DNA from: Flaveria trinervia
Lineage: Eukaryota > Streptophyta > Magnoliopsida > Asterales > Asteraceae
Length of the DNA: 64,000 bases
Direction: 5' to 3'
Assembly (NCBI GenBank): GCA_025506515.1
Contig: CM046453.1
Location: 4,026,987 to 4,090,986, forward strand
The translations under genes and the position numbers were made by a program. Of this stretch, positions 12,785 to 25,943 are shown piece by piece. Position 1 is the first letter of the stretch, and the number at the start of each line of letters is the position of its first letter. The notes beneath the pieces were generated by a model that saw only the letters and a list, made by a program, of their open reading frames with translations, did no database searches and was not told the DNA's origin.

Positions 12785-12897
12785 AAAAAATATAAAATAT
12801 TTCATGTTCTCTCCTTCAAATTCTAAGTCAATGATCTTCTTGGCGGAATCTGTTTCACCGAAATCCCATAACTTCAAGACCACCACCCTTATCGTTG
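12785..12897 (-). pseudogene. Possible coding fragment interrupted by a solo LTR
   Basis: Read on the minus strand, the bases just beyond the LTR (18244-18275) and those at 12785-12902 join, after removing the LTR and one target copy, into a short open frame that includes LKLWDFGETDSAKK. An in-frame stop lies just upstream, and a poly-T/AT tract follows. I cannot assign a family. It could be an exon of a disrupted gene or chance. Confidence 0.25.
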
Positions 12898-13169
12898 ATT
12901 TCTGTCACACCCACGCTAAGAGCGAAAACATGGAGATGTAACGAGACGGGATCGTCATAACACATGGTACGCGATAGGGATGCAATATAATAAATGATGA
13001 CAAGCGTGTCATGACGACACCCGACAACAAAGGGACTTGTGTCGTGTTTAGTTAATATTCACGACAACATAGCCATAAGCATAAACATGATACATGAATC
13101 ACATAAATAAAGATGATAACATTGTATGCAATTCCCACAACCCGGGAACAAGTTACAAAATAAGATACC

Positions 13170-15979
13170 TGTCACATCCCGGCGGAAGTGAGATGATTAT
13201 TTGGGTGTGACTTGTTTGTACAGATCTCATTGATTAACAGAGTTTCAGATAGCACAGCAACATACATTAAACATAACAAAACACACTTCATAAGATAATA
13301 ATAAGGTTAGGATTACATTAAATCATGATAGTCAAAATTTGATCTAATTATAATCCTATTACAACATATTTTCTAACTGCTACATCTTCAGTAACAGTGG
13401 AAATGAGCGTCCACCGATATGCTGAGATCATACATATTCACAATTAGATTCACACAGACTTTCCTCATAACTTCTCCTCAGCCGTTATACACATCAAAAG
13501 AGAACATTAAGCTGTTAGACATGATGAATTCCTGAAAAAACATACTTAAAATAGTCAGCATAATGTTGGTGAGTTCATATGTTTATCTTACATAAAATAT
13601 TATTGATGCATCAAATACAACCAAACCTTACTTAATAATCAGATCAACCATACTGTCATAACATAATTCATAAATCAGATAATATGGTATCACAACACTC
13701 ATCTTGTTGGTGCAGGAAATTATTTCCTAAATAACGCTATCTATATTATCCAACGGTTCCACATCCGAATTAATGGTTGTAACATAAGTGACAGTACATC
13801 TAAAAAATTGCATCAATCATAAAATCAATAGTATGCTTTTTCTCCCAAAAGTTTATAAAAATAAAATTAAGGCTATGAATCTCACCTTTACTCTAAGAAA
13901 TCACCTATAAACAAAAATATTATAGTTTAGAAAACATAAATATTTTCTTCAAAATTTTCAGTACCTCAAACAATATCAAAATTGTTACAATAAATAGGTA
14001 ATGAAATAAAACATAACATACTCAGATTTCATATTTTAATTAGTTGCATTTTATTTTTATAATTTTTGGAATACTCAAATAAACTGTTAAAATTACCTTC
14101 GGCTTTCTAAAAATTTTAAAAATTTATCAGAATTTTTGACACTATATATAAAACTTCTCAAAACTTTTCCAAATCCTAAATCACAATAGAGTCAATTTTT
14201 ATGATTTTCTTCTTTTTACTAATATTTAGTAAAAATATCGGAATATGTCTAAAAATTCCTATTTTCATACAGAAGGTTCTTCTCAAATTTTTATATTTTC
14301 TGAAATTTTCTCATAATTTATTGGAAAGTTAAAGTATTTTTCCCGATTTTTATGTGGCAGAAGCTTTAAAAATTCATAACGTATTCATATCTTCAAGTTA
14401 GGTCATGAAACTTTTTCTGTAAATCCTATAAGTCATAAATCTTAACATAATTTCCTCAACTTTATTCCAGGTTCAGTTCTTCCAGCACAAATTTTTCCTT
14501 CAGTTACTAAAATAATTATATAAATTATTTATTCATAGGAATGACATCAAAATCTGCAGAACTATAATTCTTAATATTATAACATATTTTCAATTTTGTT
14601 CCCACAATCATAGTCTATAACATAATAAACTGATTTTAACAAGTTGCACATAAGATTTTAATCCTCAATTGATAATTTCTTTTATGTATTCTTTCGTTAT
14701 TCTTATTCATTTATCCATCTAGACTCCTAAGATCTTTATTACTGTTCTTGAATAAGATTGATGTACAAGTAAGATTTATGAAACCTTTGGAATGTTTAAA
14801 TCATGAGAGTTAATCATATGTGTTTGTTTAAACACATGTAAAGTCTTTGTAGTCTTAACTAGATATGATTTAGAGAATGAAACATTGGTTTTGACAGAAG
14901 GAGAGGGTGATGATAGCTGCTAGTAGCTTCTTACTTCGATGGATTGAGTTGAGTGATTGTCCTTGAACTTCCAAGTCTCGATTTCCCTTGAACCGGTGCA
15001 AGATGGGTTGAGCATTCAATTTGCGGTTAATATGTGTTTGATAGAAGGAACCGAGAGTGTAGAGGGTGTGGGAGATGATGGTGATATACGGGTGGTGTAG
15101 GGTGCCCGGGAGGTGAGGAGTGGGGGTGGAGATGGTTGTGGCGTTCGGTTATGGTGGTGGTGACTGAAAGTTTTTGATTAGTTTGGGTGGCCGAGAGTTT
15201 TGAAAGAGAGTGTAGTATACGATTGAGGGGCGACCGAATGGTTTTGGTTTGTGTGTGAGATCCTTCGGCCGAGAGGTTTTCATGTTATAGTGGGTTTTGT
15301 AATCATGAACTCTATGCTTAGAGTGTGATGTGGAGATTATAGGCTGGATTAGTCGGTTCTTAGAATGCTAGGTGGCGAGTTCTTAGTCTAGCTTGGTGTA
15401 TGATGGAGATAGGTGGCATTCAAAGAGAGTAGTGAGTCATTGGTCATTAATTGGATGTCTAACTAAGATTTAGATTGTTAATCGGATGCTTCAAGACCGA
15501 GTCTTGAGCTTTAAATGATGCTTAAGTTTGAGGTTTAAGTGTATGAGATTTACTAAGATTTGTTTTGATGTCAAGTTTCTTTGTTGTTATCTTGTATTGA
15601 GGTGTTTGTTTGGGTTATGTTTTTATATCATTTGGTGAATGGTTTGATGTTATTGAGTTGAAATATTAGATCATATTGTGTTTGATATCCATGACTTATA
15701 AATACGGATACATGCAAACGTAAAAGTTATACATGCATGCAACCATGCATACGTGCAACATATTTATATATATATATATATATATATATGCATATAAACA
15801 CATAATACACATATGTATTTAACAAAAGATGACACATGCATTCATAGGATATGTATGTAAACATGCATACATAAAATTTTAACATATAAGTGCACTTAAT
15901 AATTCATAACTTATATATAATATATATTAATTTTATTCATAAACTAATTTTGCCTAATCCTATTTTTAGGGTCGTCACA
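13170..15979 (-). mobile_element. LTR (family A/B) nested inside the family D LTR
   Basis: About 2.81 kb, from TGTCACATCCCGGC to GGGTCGTCACA. It aligns along its whole length by eye with the LTR at 58086-60769, sharing for example the block after the start (GTTTGTACAGA.CTCATTGATT) and the block near 15240 (GACCGAATGGTTT). No primer site or gag follows it, so it is a solo LTR. The five bases on either side (ATACC, ATGTT) do not match, so the target duplication has decayed or an end is slightly misplaced. (AT)n lies at 15766-15789. Confidence 0.8.
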
Positions 15980-17069
15980 ATGTTGTTTAAGACAAACTAC
16001 AACAATGTTTTCCAAAAGACAAAGTTAGCCTCAAAATGCATCTTGGGGTCTCCACTAAGGAAGCACACTAGATCTTCAACTAGCATGATCACCTGAAAAG
16101 ATATGCTCAAAATGGTCAACAAAATTATTGGTGAGCTCGCAGGTTTAAAAGTAAATAAGTAATTGATGTTGTATAAATATTGTTACGGAATACCATGAAT
16201 ACAGTTATAAGTAAGCAAAATCACATGACATGAGCTTTACAACCAAACCTAACGACGTACACAAAGAATCTTGTCGGAATATATTCACCCAAGGCTCGTT
16301 CCTGACGACTGTTGGTACTAACTAGTATACCAACAAACGAGGTGGGGGTGTCAACCCAGTAGTACTACCAATACCTATCCGTCAGTTCCCACACTAGAAT
16401 TAAATGGTTGTAAAGAAAGAACCACACAGCAGACCCAAGCATGTATCAGATAAGTACTCACAAAACAGTATCACGTTGATTCCAAGTATGTAAATTGTAT
16501 GTAAGTTGTACAGCATAGAAAACGGGTGAGCATACTTTTTCCCCATGTTTGTAAATGATTGAAAAGTTGTATAAGCATAAAAGGGGCCACGAAACTCACT
16601 TGTTAAGTGGTAAGTATGAGTGATCGAAGTTCCCAAGTATTGTATGCAAAGAACGGTCAAACACCTATTGACAGTTATTGTTAAGCATTAATGATATGTA
16701 TGTAGCAAATAGTAATGTTCAGTCGGTTTGGGTTGTATCGGTTCGGTCGTGGGTAACACACACAAGCTGACACACATATTAGATCTTATGTAGATCCACG
16801 TACTAGAAATCGTTGCCATCGTTGCCATTGATGGTGATATTGTGTAAAAGATCCATTATTATAGGAGAGTATTTATTAAATATTAGTAATCACAATCGGT
16901 TGTTGATAATTTGTAAAACGTTAGGTTGATTTGATTTGGAATAGTATTTGCGGCCTTGATAGCGTTGACTTTAATCTTGTGGTCGAGCAATGAAATTTGT
17001 GTTGATGTTACCTTATCATCACACGACATTCAAGAAGGAAATTCACACACACAACATCATCAATCACAC

Positions 17070-17460
17070 GATAGGACCAGACGCTCGACTCAACACTCCA
17101 TTCATACGAATCAACTCTCAATCGTACGAATCAGCTTCATTCGTACGATTGAACCTTCATTCGCATGACTGACATTCAGTCGTACCACACAACACTCAAT
17201 CGCATGACTTAACCTCCATACACACGAATCAACCTTTATTCGTACGAATCAACTTCATTCGTACGACTGAACCTTCATTCGTACGATTGGCCTTTAGTCG
17301 TGCGATGCACGCACAATCGCATACATTCATTCGATCGCACGACTCAGTCGCATGACATCCCTAGTCACACAACTCAGTCGCTCGAATGACACAGTCGCAT
17401 GACTCAATCGCACGACTCACCCAGTTGCATGGCTCAGTCGCATGACAGACCTAGTCGCCT
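17070..17460. repeat. Array of short TCGTACGA-type repeats within LTR D
   Basis: At least fifteen imperfect units of roughly 20-26 bases, each built around ATTCGTACGA, CAGTCGCATGA or related self-complementary cores. Spacing is irregular. It is confined to the family D LTR and probably belongs to its U3/R region. Confidence 0.75.
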
Positions 17461-18507
17461 GAACTGCAGGTTCGCGACTACTGAAGTGCAGAGCAGCCTT
17501 CGGCTGCTGTGTGCACGATTTTTACACCATAAGGACTTCCAGAAACACACGACAAACATGCACAAACAAGAAGCTCACAAAGACATCACACGCACCCACA
17601 CGACCTCTTGTGTTCGGGTTGAACCCGAATACCCGAAACCCTAGAAATGGACAGCGGTAAAATGAGCAAGAAAGGGACAACCAAGGTCGTCTACCTGCAA
17701 GGATGGAGTAGACTTGATTGTAGATCAAGTCTAGACGACGAAAACGAGACGAAACAGGGTGGTTTTGGTGCAAAGATGAAGAAGATGTGAAGTGAAGAAG
17801 AATGAAGAAGAAGAAGTGAAGAAGGATATGATGAAGAATGGCTGGGAAAATAGGGTTTCTATACCCATCCCAAGTTTGTAAAATGTCCATTTTAGTCCCT
17901 GCACTTAGCCCCGAGTTCTCAAAGTTTGTTTCGGTTGAAAATGACTTAATAGGTTAGTTATTTTGATGATAAAAATGTATTTAATGCTAATGGTAACTTA
18001 AAAATGGTTTATTAATGACGATAATATTATTAAAATGATATTTTTAATGATAACAATGATGGAAATTTGTAAATAGGTTTAAGCATAGCACACGTTAACG
18101 ATAAGAACACAAGCATAAAGATGATAACGCAAGTATGATATCCACATAAGGAGTTAATAAAGATGATTAATGAACGATCAAAGAAAAGTTAACGGATAAT
18201 CACGTTAATTGACGGACCTTGTGGTGACGGATGTCACAATTTCGCTGCCACCACAACATCATAACACCTCTATAAACTAGTAAACAATAAGATACACTTT
18301 TTTGTTAACCTACTTATTTTATACTGAAATGATAATATGTGGAACATTATTTATTGATTTTTTTTGTTCATCAGTATGCTATTGCTATATAAACGTCTTC
18401 TTCTAGATCGTTTGAGTAATTTAACATTGATCGTAGAGTTTTCGATTTCAATTAATTTTAAAATTAAAAGGCTGACTACAATTTTTTAAAATCATCAAAA
18501 CACTTCC

Positions 18508-21236
18508 TGTCACACCCTCCAAAATCCACTTGCGGAGTTTTACCGCGAGGCGTGTGAACAAACCAGGATCACAGTCAATAGTTACTCAGAACGACTCTAT
18601 ATACCATAATTTAAATGAAATCAATCCAAAGTAAATGAATTAAACAGTGCGGAAGCGTTTTGAAAACAACCCAAAGAAATAAAAGTACAATTGTGGCAAA
18701 ACATGTGCCAATCCCAAAAGAGTAATCATTAATTATTAAAATGATAAAATTTGTCTTGAAGATCGTGTCATATAATGCAATGGACCATGCAATGCTCCTA
18801 TGGCAAGCAAGCTAATGACCTGAGAATAGTATACTAAAAATGTCAACACAAAGGTTGGTGAGTTCAAGAGATATTCAAACATAAACAGTTTAATAATAGA
18901 GATGTACAAGTAGCGTATTGTAACAGATAGCTAGTCCATTAACAATAAATATTATTTCATAGTGATTTCGCAATTGAAGCTGACTGTGTTACGTTGTTGC
19001 CTCCTGCCACAACTTAACAGGTCGTGACAATGTTCATTAGGACAACTTGCACCCGGTTGACCTTGAGTCACACAGGTGGGGCTCGTCAGACCTAGTAGTA
19101 CTACCCAAATTTCCCTGCTATTCAATATTAACAATTCGAAAGTGTGAGGACTTTTCTATGATATCAACACTATATAATATTGTACACAACTTGAATACAT
19201 AAAGCGTTCGTGATTTACCAGTATGCTATCTCCCCCAAAGAGAGTAAATAAAAAGTGGGGCATGAACTCACCTGATATGCGTTTAGATACATAGAGTTTG
19301 ACTTGTCAAATAGAATAGACAGACAACCTTTAGAGGTTACCTAGATCATATAAGTGCATGAGTACGTGTAATCAAAGAACATGTGAAACCCTAAGTACAC
19401 TACAACCAAGGACTCAAGATTTCAAACAAAACATACATGTTTGACCTAGTTGACCCATTTGACCCGTTGGTGACTTTATGTGTTGTAACCATTCAAGTAA
19501 TCATACACATATATCATACATAGTTAACATTCAAATAGACCATATGTATGCTATATCATCTAGGTGTAACACTTAGATCATCATACAATCAAGTATCATA
19601 CAAGTCATACGAATCTAGAACATTAACATATTCACTAGTTATAACACAACTAACATGTCACACAAAGATCAAACCACTCACTACATGCCATGTGAAGCCA
19701 CTCACGACTTCACATCCTAAACCCTGCTAATCCTACTAAGTAGGGGCCTCAGATTCGCACACATGTATGATGATCATAACCATAATCATTAATCATATGC
19801 ATTGCATCACAACAATTAATCACCAATCCCAAACATGATGTCCTACTACTAATCAACATCCAAATCATACATGATCATAAATGTCCAAGTATCATTCATG
19901 ATTACCCCGGCATCACATACAACCAAATTATCATGTTCTACCACATTAGAATCTATTCATGATCATACTAACATGTTCCTAACATCCCAAACATGTTCAA
20001 GCTATCATTTTTCAGACTTTAGGCAAATAAAGTTTCCCTTTTGGGAAAGTACATCCCAACATCTATCAACCATCCAACGTATTCATGAATACATCATAAC
20101 TATACCATCACAAGCTCATAACAATATCTAGACATGATCAACATTGCCTAATCACCATAATCTAACCATCTTCATAAACAAAAGTTTCTACTTTTGGCAA
20201 GCTATGAACCAACAACATCCATTCAAAGATTTCTAGTATTCATAACAACAATCTAGCATCTAATCATCATCATGAACACATCCATAACATCAATCCATCA
20301 CTAGATCATCATTACATGCAAAATAAAGTTACTATATTAGTAACCTATGAACACCAACTTTAATTCACCAATTTCTTGCAAAATCAATGTATCCTAACAT
20401 TCATACAACCTACTAATCATCATACATTCATCAAACAATCATCCATCATGCATAATCATAGCATTTTCGAACTAGGGTTGTTTCATACACAAAGTTCATG
20501 ATCAATCCACTAATAACATAGAATTCATGCATAATCGACGTTAACTAACATGTATTCAATCTAAATAACATACTAACATCATCAACCAACATCAATTTCG
20601 ACCCCATGAAGGCCACGAATAGGGTTCGGCCCTCAACAAAAACTCACAAAAACAAGAAAAATCTAACCTTTAAACGTGTATTAACTTGCAATCGATGATT
20701 CCTACGTGTTGTATGCCTTGTAATCGAATCAAATTGATGTTTTGATGCTTGTTCTTGGCTGATTTTCGCAAAGGGATAGGGTTGAGAGAAGTGTTGTGGC
20801 CGAATGGGTGGGATTAGGGTTTGGGATTTGTTTTGTTAAATTTTAATTTACATAATTACCCTTTTAACCCTTGTAATTTGTATTTTATAAAAACTAGGCT
20901 TTAAACCCTTTGTAAAGTGTTTTTAACTTCATAATATAAAGATATAAACTTATGAAAATCATTATATATCTTATCTTTATAAAACACAAGACATACGAAT
21001 AAATAGGCACGTTTCCGCATTACGCCATTAATTTTCTAATTAACCTTTTAAGAATGTGTAAACACATAAACATAACCCAATAATCACATAATCAATTAGA
21101 TTCACATCAAATTAACATTATCCATTATTATTAGGTCACCAACGTTAAACGACAACTAGTGTGTGCTCACGACACGTGTATACAAGACTTAACGGAACTA
21201 ACGGAGTTTGGTAACGGAAATTTACCGGATGTCACA
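18508..21236 (-). mobile_element. Solo LTR (family C, copy 1), target duplication CTTCC
   Basis: A 2729-bp sequence from TGTCACACCC to CCGGATGTCACA, flanked by CTTCC at 18503-18507 and 21237-21241. Copy 2 at 54973-57701 has the same length and is very similar throughout. No internal domain is present. The clean termini, intact duplication and similarity to copy 2 suggest a fairly recent insertion. Confidence 0.9.
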
Positions 21237-21318
21237 CTTCCAATCAAATCACTCATGTAGTTTATATAAGTTTTAAAAATATGGAAGTCTTTAACTGATA
21301 TTCTAGGTTTATAGTTGA

Positions 21319-21879
21319 TTAACTTTAGTAAACCCGTGTATTACACGGGTTGAATAAACAAAATATTAATATAATCAAATTTATTAATTATTAAATGATG
21401 TTCTAAGATATGACATGACTGAAATTACACATTAGAAAGAACTACAGGTAATAAAATAGTGATGTCAATTTTTTAAAATTTTATTTTTAGTTTTTTTACA
21501 AGAAAATAAATATTTTATTTTAAAACAAACCGTATAAAAATGTCATTTTTTAAAGTTTTCTTATTATAACTTAAAATTTTGATTATTTTTTGTTTTAAAA
21601 AAATGGCTTTTTAAAAATACCAATTTTAAAATATTTCGTACTTTTAAAAAAGTCTTATGCTTTAGAAAATTTTATATTTTACAAAAAAATTATTTATTTA
21701 AAAATAACATTAATAAATAGATTTCTTTCTTAATTTATTAAATCTAATTTAGTATTAAATAATATTATTAATCATTAAGGTAATTATTTAATATAAGAGA
21801 TACGCGGAAACATATTGATGATGATGATTGTAATGCTGACATGTGTCCTCCTAGATACATTTTTATTAGAATAGGAGGA
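21319..21879 (-). mobile_element. Non-autonomous Helitron, copy 1
   Basis: Read on the minus strand it begins A|TCCTCCTATTCTAATAAAA. It ends with an 8-bp-stem hairpin (AACCCGTG TAATA CACGGGTT, plus-strand 21331-21351), then a short spacer and TTAA|T. The homologous copy at 43218-43731 ends CTAA|T with the same layout. TC at the 5' end, CTRR and a nearby hairpin at the 3' end, and insertion between A and T are the Helitron signature. It has no Rep/helicase coding capacity. Confidence 0.7.
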
Positions 21880-24556
21880 TTATAAGGTCGCTGATCCATA
21901 CGAGCATTATCTATTGATCATTTATCAAAAAAAACATGGTGTCTCCCAACCCTTGTTCTTCTTGTCTCGTACTAATAGAGATCAACATTAATTATAACAA
22001 GACATATAAATAAAGTCGGTTCTTTGGAAGTCTTTTGTATTAGAAAATTAGTAGGTGTTGTTATGACTAAGGTGTGAGATTGGGGCTTATAAAATGTTCT
22101 TGTTTTTTGGGTTTGTCCTAGTTACTTACTAGTGTCATAACCTAACATGCTTAAATAAACTTGTTGGGCTCATGATTTATAAGTTTCTGTGATGCACTTG
22201 AAGAATCAAGGTTGCTTAAAACTTTCTAGAGTAGTTCAAACAAATATGATTCGTATTGTGGAAAGGGGAAGTCTAAATAATTCCATATATAAAACTATAT
22301 GGACATGACACTAGTTGGATTTATGTATAGAAGTCAGTTGCTAGTAAGTAGCATAGTTATCTTGTATAGAATTCTTAAACTAGGAAGGATCTAGATATAT
22401 GATACCAAGTAGTATAAGTGTATAACTTCATTTCCTAACCACCAAAAAAATCAGTTCCAAAGTCCCCCAATGTAAAGCTCACTTGTAAAGTCATTTGTAA
22501 AGCAATAAAATAAATTAGCAAACTTTAGATGAGCAATCTTGAGTTTCATTAAAAAAAGCTTTGTATCGTACTTAAAGATGATAAAAGAAACTTGGACTTG
22601 ATGGGTAAACTCAAAAACATTCGAAACGAGTATCAAGTATGGATTAGTGTTGATAGGCTGGTTTAAGACGTGTATAATATTAGTCGATACCCGACTCATT
22701 TAACCAAATCATACATATATGTTTACCCGAAGCAAACCCATAAAAGTTTTCTTCTTCTTTTTATCTTGAGTTATTACAATAAATTCATTTTTGCTAAGGC
22801 CTAATTTACTTTTAGCCTCTAAGCATGGGTGATTACTATGAAGGTTTAAAAGTATGCATAAACGTAACACAAAATATAAACGTCGATAAGGGTTAACTTT
22901 TCTAGTAAATACTTGTAAAGTAACCAAATTGCCCTTATATTTAAATATTAGTATATATTAATACTAAATTATTACCGATAATTTTTATCACCATCACCCT
23001 TACCATATCTCGTCTTTGCCTCAACCTCCACGGACAGCCCACCACCGCCATTACGGAAAAACAAACTTTAAAAAACTCTCTATCAATTGAACAATATGCA
23101 CCCACTTTAACCTTATTCTCCATCAAATTATCGCAGTTATCCTCATTGTTACCCCAATTGGAGTTAACTTAGAAGCTGAAACGGATAAATTGATCGACCA
23201 ATGCATCATTTTTCGACTCATCTAACAACCCTCATTAATAATCATGGTGCTTTTTTTCGGTCACCAAAAATATGATTTTGGATCAAGTAATAATGATCTA
23301 GTGGATCCGGGTCTGGTGAGAAGATGAGCAATCTGATGCACATGGTGTTAGAGAGCTTGAGATGCAATTATTTTTTAAGCATGTTCGGTAGATATTTATC
23401 GATGGTGATTAACTTAAATGTAAAGGGGCAGTTTCCATAAAAAGTTTAGGAGAGGTGGTGGGTGAGTGCGACGATGGCGAAGATGTGAAACAATTATCAA
23501 TGACGATGATGTAGGTTTTTCCACCGATGTAACAAAGAGATTTGGTTTGTGGACGAGGAATTATATGGTCACCGAAGCTACAGATAAGGCGGATTTAGAG
23601 ATGGGTAGAAGTAGATTTAAATAGGAAAGAATATGGTGGTTCACCGGCAACAATAGAAATTGTGTAATACCTGTGAAATTTTCATATTTTATTTTGTTGT
23701 TGATCTACATAATAATAAAAATATAATTATTGTAAATCACTAATATGTTTTGAACGAGACTTCATGACTTAGTTTTATTTAAATAAAACTTCATAGCTAA
23801 CTTTCCGATAAAAGTTAATGATTAAGTTTTAAATAAAGCTTAATAATTAAGTTATAGATAAAACTTATTGACTATGTTCCACATAAAACCTAAATAAAAC
23901 TTAACAACTAAGTTATGGATAAAATCTAAATAAAACTTAATAAATAAGTTATGGATAACTATTAAGTATAATGCGTAAGTCTTAAATAAAATCGAGATAG
24001 AAACTATGTTTTGAATAAAATATAAAACTTAATTGTTAAATTTTAGACATAATATTTAAGTTTAATAAGTAAGAAATACTTAATGAGTAAGAAATATCTA
24101 TATATAAATAGATGTCTTCAGGTTCATTTTATTTTATAACATTCTAATCGTTTTCCGTTCGTTCATATACTAAACTCCCTCCTACACTCGTCTAACCTAT
24201 AAACATTCAAAAGTTTTCATGTAGAATCCCTACTCGTAATAACCCGAGATTAGGAAATTGGTGTAGATGCTCTGGAAAACAAGTATAGAAACTATGGTCA
24301 AATATCATCAATGTGTTAAAAGCTCTTAACTGATTAAATATGTTTAGTCAGGTGTTAGTGCCTAATGAAGTATAAATCCTAGACATGAAAACCCTGTATA
24401 AACATATTAGCAAGAATAATGCTAGAAGGATTAAGTTTTCTAGGCATAGAATTGTGGCAAGTTTTGAATATTTATTAGTAGACAGAAAGTTTTGTAAACA
24501 TTGCTTTAAACAATTTTATCTAAAATAATGAGTATTTAATCCCCAATAAATATATA

Positions 24557-24613
<57 letters not shown>

Positions 24614-25943
24614 ATATGAAAGTGTTTGAATTTTGATTCATCAGAGTTATTTTATGTTATGAAATGAATTATGAAACATTTCTTCATTGCGTAAACATCT
24701 TTCAAGACAAACAAATAGAAAGTGAACAATGACGCATACCAATCGATCACACCCTCACGATGCCCTAAAACCAAAACGTGAGAAGTTGTGATGATGAATT
24801 TTCAAGCGATGGTGGCATTGATGATCATGGTGGTGTTGGTGGTGACTAAATCAGTGGTGGTGTTGTCAAATTAAACCGAGGGAGTGGGGGTTCCATCGTG
24901 TTATATTTTAATTTATTTATTATTTTAACTTAAAATAACTTAAGGGTGTTTTGGTTATTTTAAAATTTTAACTAATTATCCATATGTGGGACCTTTTTTG
25001 TTACGCTTCTACATACCTTTAGACCTTTTTGTAATTTCTCATACAAATCCGTTAGTTTTTGTATTACACAAATCCGTTAGTTTTTATATTTCTAATGTTC
25101 TTGTGTTAAAATATGAAATCGTAATATAATTAAACCCAAGCAAGTGAAGAATATGAAAGAAGATAGACTAGAAAGAGCTTAATAGTTTCAAATCATCTTT
25201 GTAATAATTTGTAGATACAATAAACCTCCCAAAAACAATCAAGTAGAACAAGAGATCATCCTAAGAGGTCTGACCTACTCAGAGGCCTAGAATTTTAGAA
25301 AAAAATTTGTATAAGATATTTATATATATGTATTTTTTTATAAAAGGTACAAACTATTAATAAAGTCATTAAAAAGACTTAATAACATTTTTAATTTTTT
25401 TAACATATTAATATTATCTTAGAACTCATTAACATTTTAAATGGCTTAGCCTAGTACCATTTACCCAATCTAAACTCAATTTAATATGAAAAATTAATCG
25501 AGAACTTTGTTTCAAACATGCTAAGAAAACTTTCCGATTCGTTTAACTATATAAACTAGATTATTTTAAGACAATATTTTTGTTTTGTTTATTGTTATAA
25601 CATCTATCGTCATATTATTATTATTATTTTTAATGGGTCATGACTGCATGCATCATTTCGCCAAAATAACCAAAGCAACCAAAATATGCACTTAATCAGT
25701 ATCATGACAGATGGTGGATCTGTAAATTCAAGACACTCATTTAAAGAACAATACCCGAAGGCATTTAGTTTTCTGCAGTGATTGTAAACTACATGAAGGC
25801 AAAGGAGCTAAAAAGAACTGCAATTTAAACCATAAATACAAGAAGATGATGAGTAACAACAAGTTAACAATCACAAAGCTATTAACTCTGCATGGAATTT
25901 GTAACCCGAGTCAAAACAGTTTGGTCTCATGAAAAGTGGAGGG
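21880..25943. other. Gene-free region with microsatellites and short repeats
   Basis: No coding region recognised. At 23745-24080 there are diverged repeats of AACTTAATAA.TAAGTTATGGATAAAA type. (AT)n lies at 24551-24618 with short breaks. At 25040-25090 ACAAATCCGTTAGTTTTT occurs twice in tandem. GGTGGT/GATGATG-rich patches at about 23330-23520 and 24790-24890 resemble the inner parts of the TIR element at 30.4-31.5 kb. The last part, up to 25943, is the 3' flank of the L35 gene. Confidence 0.5.

Larger units (their letters stand above)
12903..18238 (-). mobile_element. Solo LTR (family D), 5-bp target duplication ATTTC, split by a nested LTR
   Basis: Starts TGTCACACCC and ends GGATGTCACA, the inverted TG...CA termini of an LTR. 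ATTTC directly abuts both ends (12898-12902 and 18239-18243). The LTR itself is about 2.53 kb once the nested LTR at 13170-15979 is removed. No internal retroviral domain is present, so this is a solo LTR left by LTR-LTR recombination. Orientation (minus) is inferred by analogy with the reverse-oriented element at 58-60.8 kb, whose termini are similar. Confidence 0.85.

Noticed and set aside
17070..17460. CRISPR-like array
   Set aside because: Units are irregular, lack unique equal-length spacers, and lie in a plant LTR.
17522..17890. 122-codon minus-strand frame in LTR D
   Set aside because: Lies wholly in LTR sequence, is Ser/Phe/Leu-rich, and no LTR-encoded protein is expected.
12903..21241. 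A single large intact retrotransposon with LTRs D and C1 as its ends
   Set aside because: D and C1 differ in sequence and each has its own distinct 5-bp target duplication, so they are independent solo LTRs.
22451..23126. Three consecutive minus-strand frames of 60-82 codons
   Set aside because: AT-biased composition, no family motif, and no plausible splice sites linking them.
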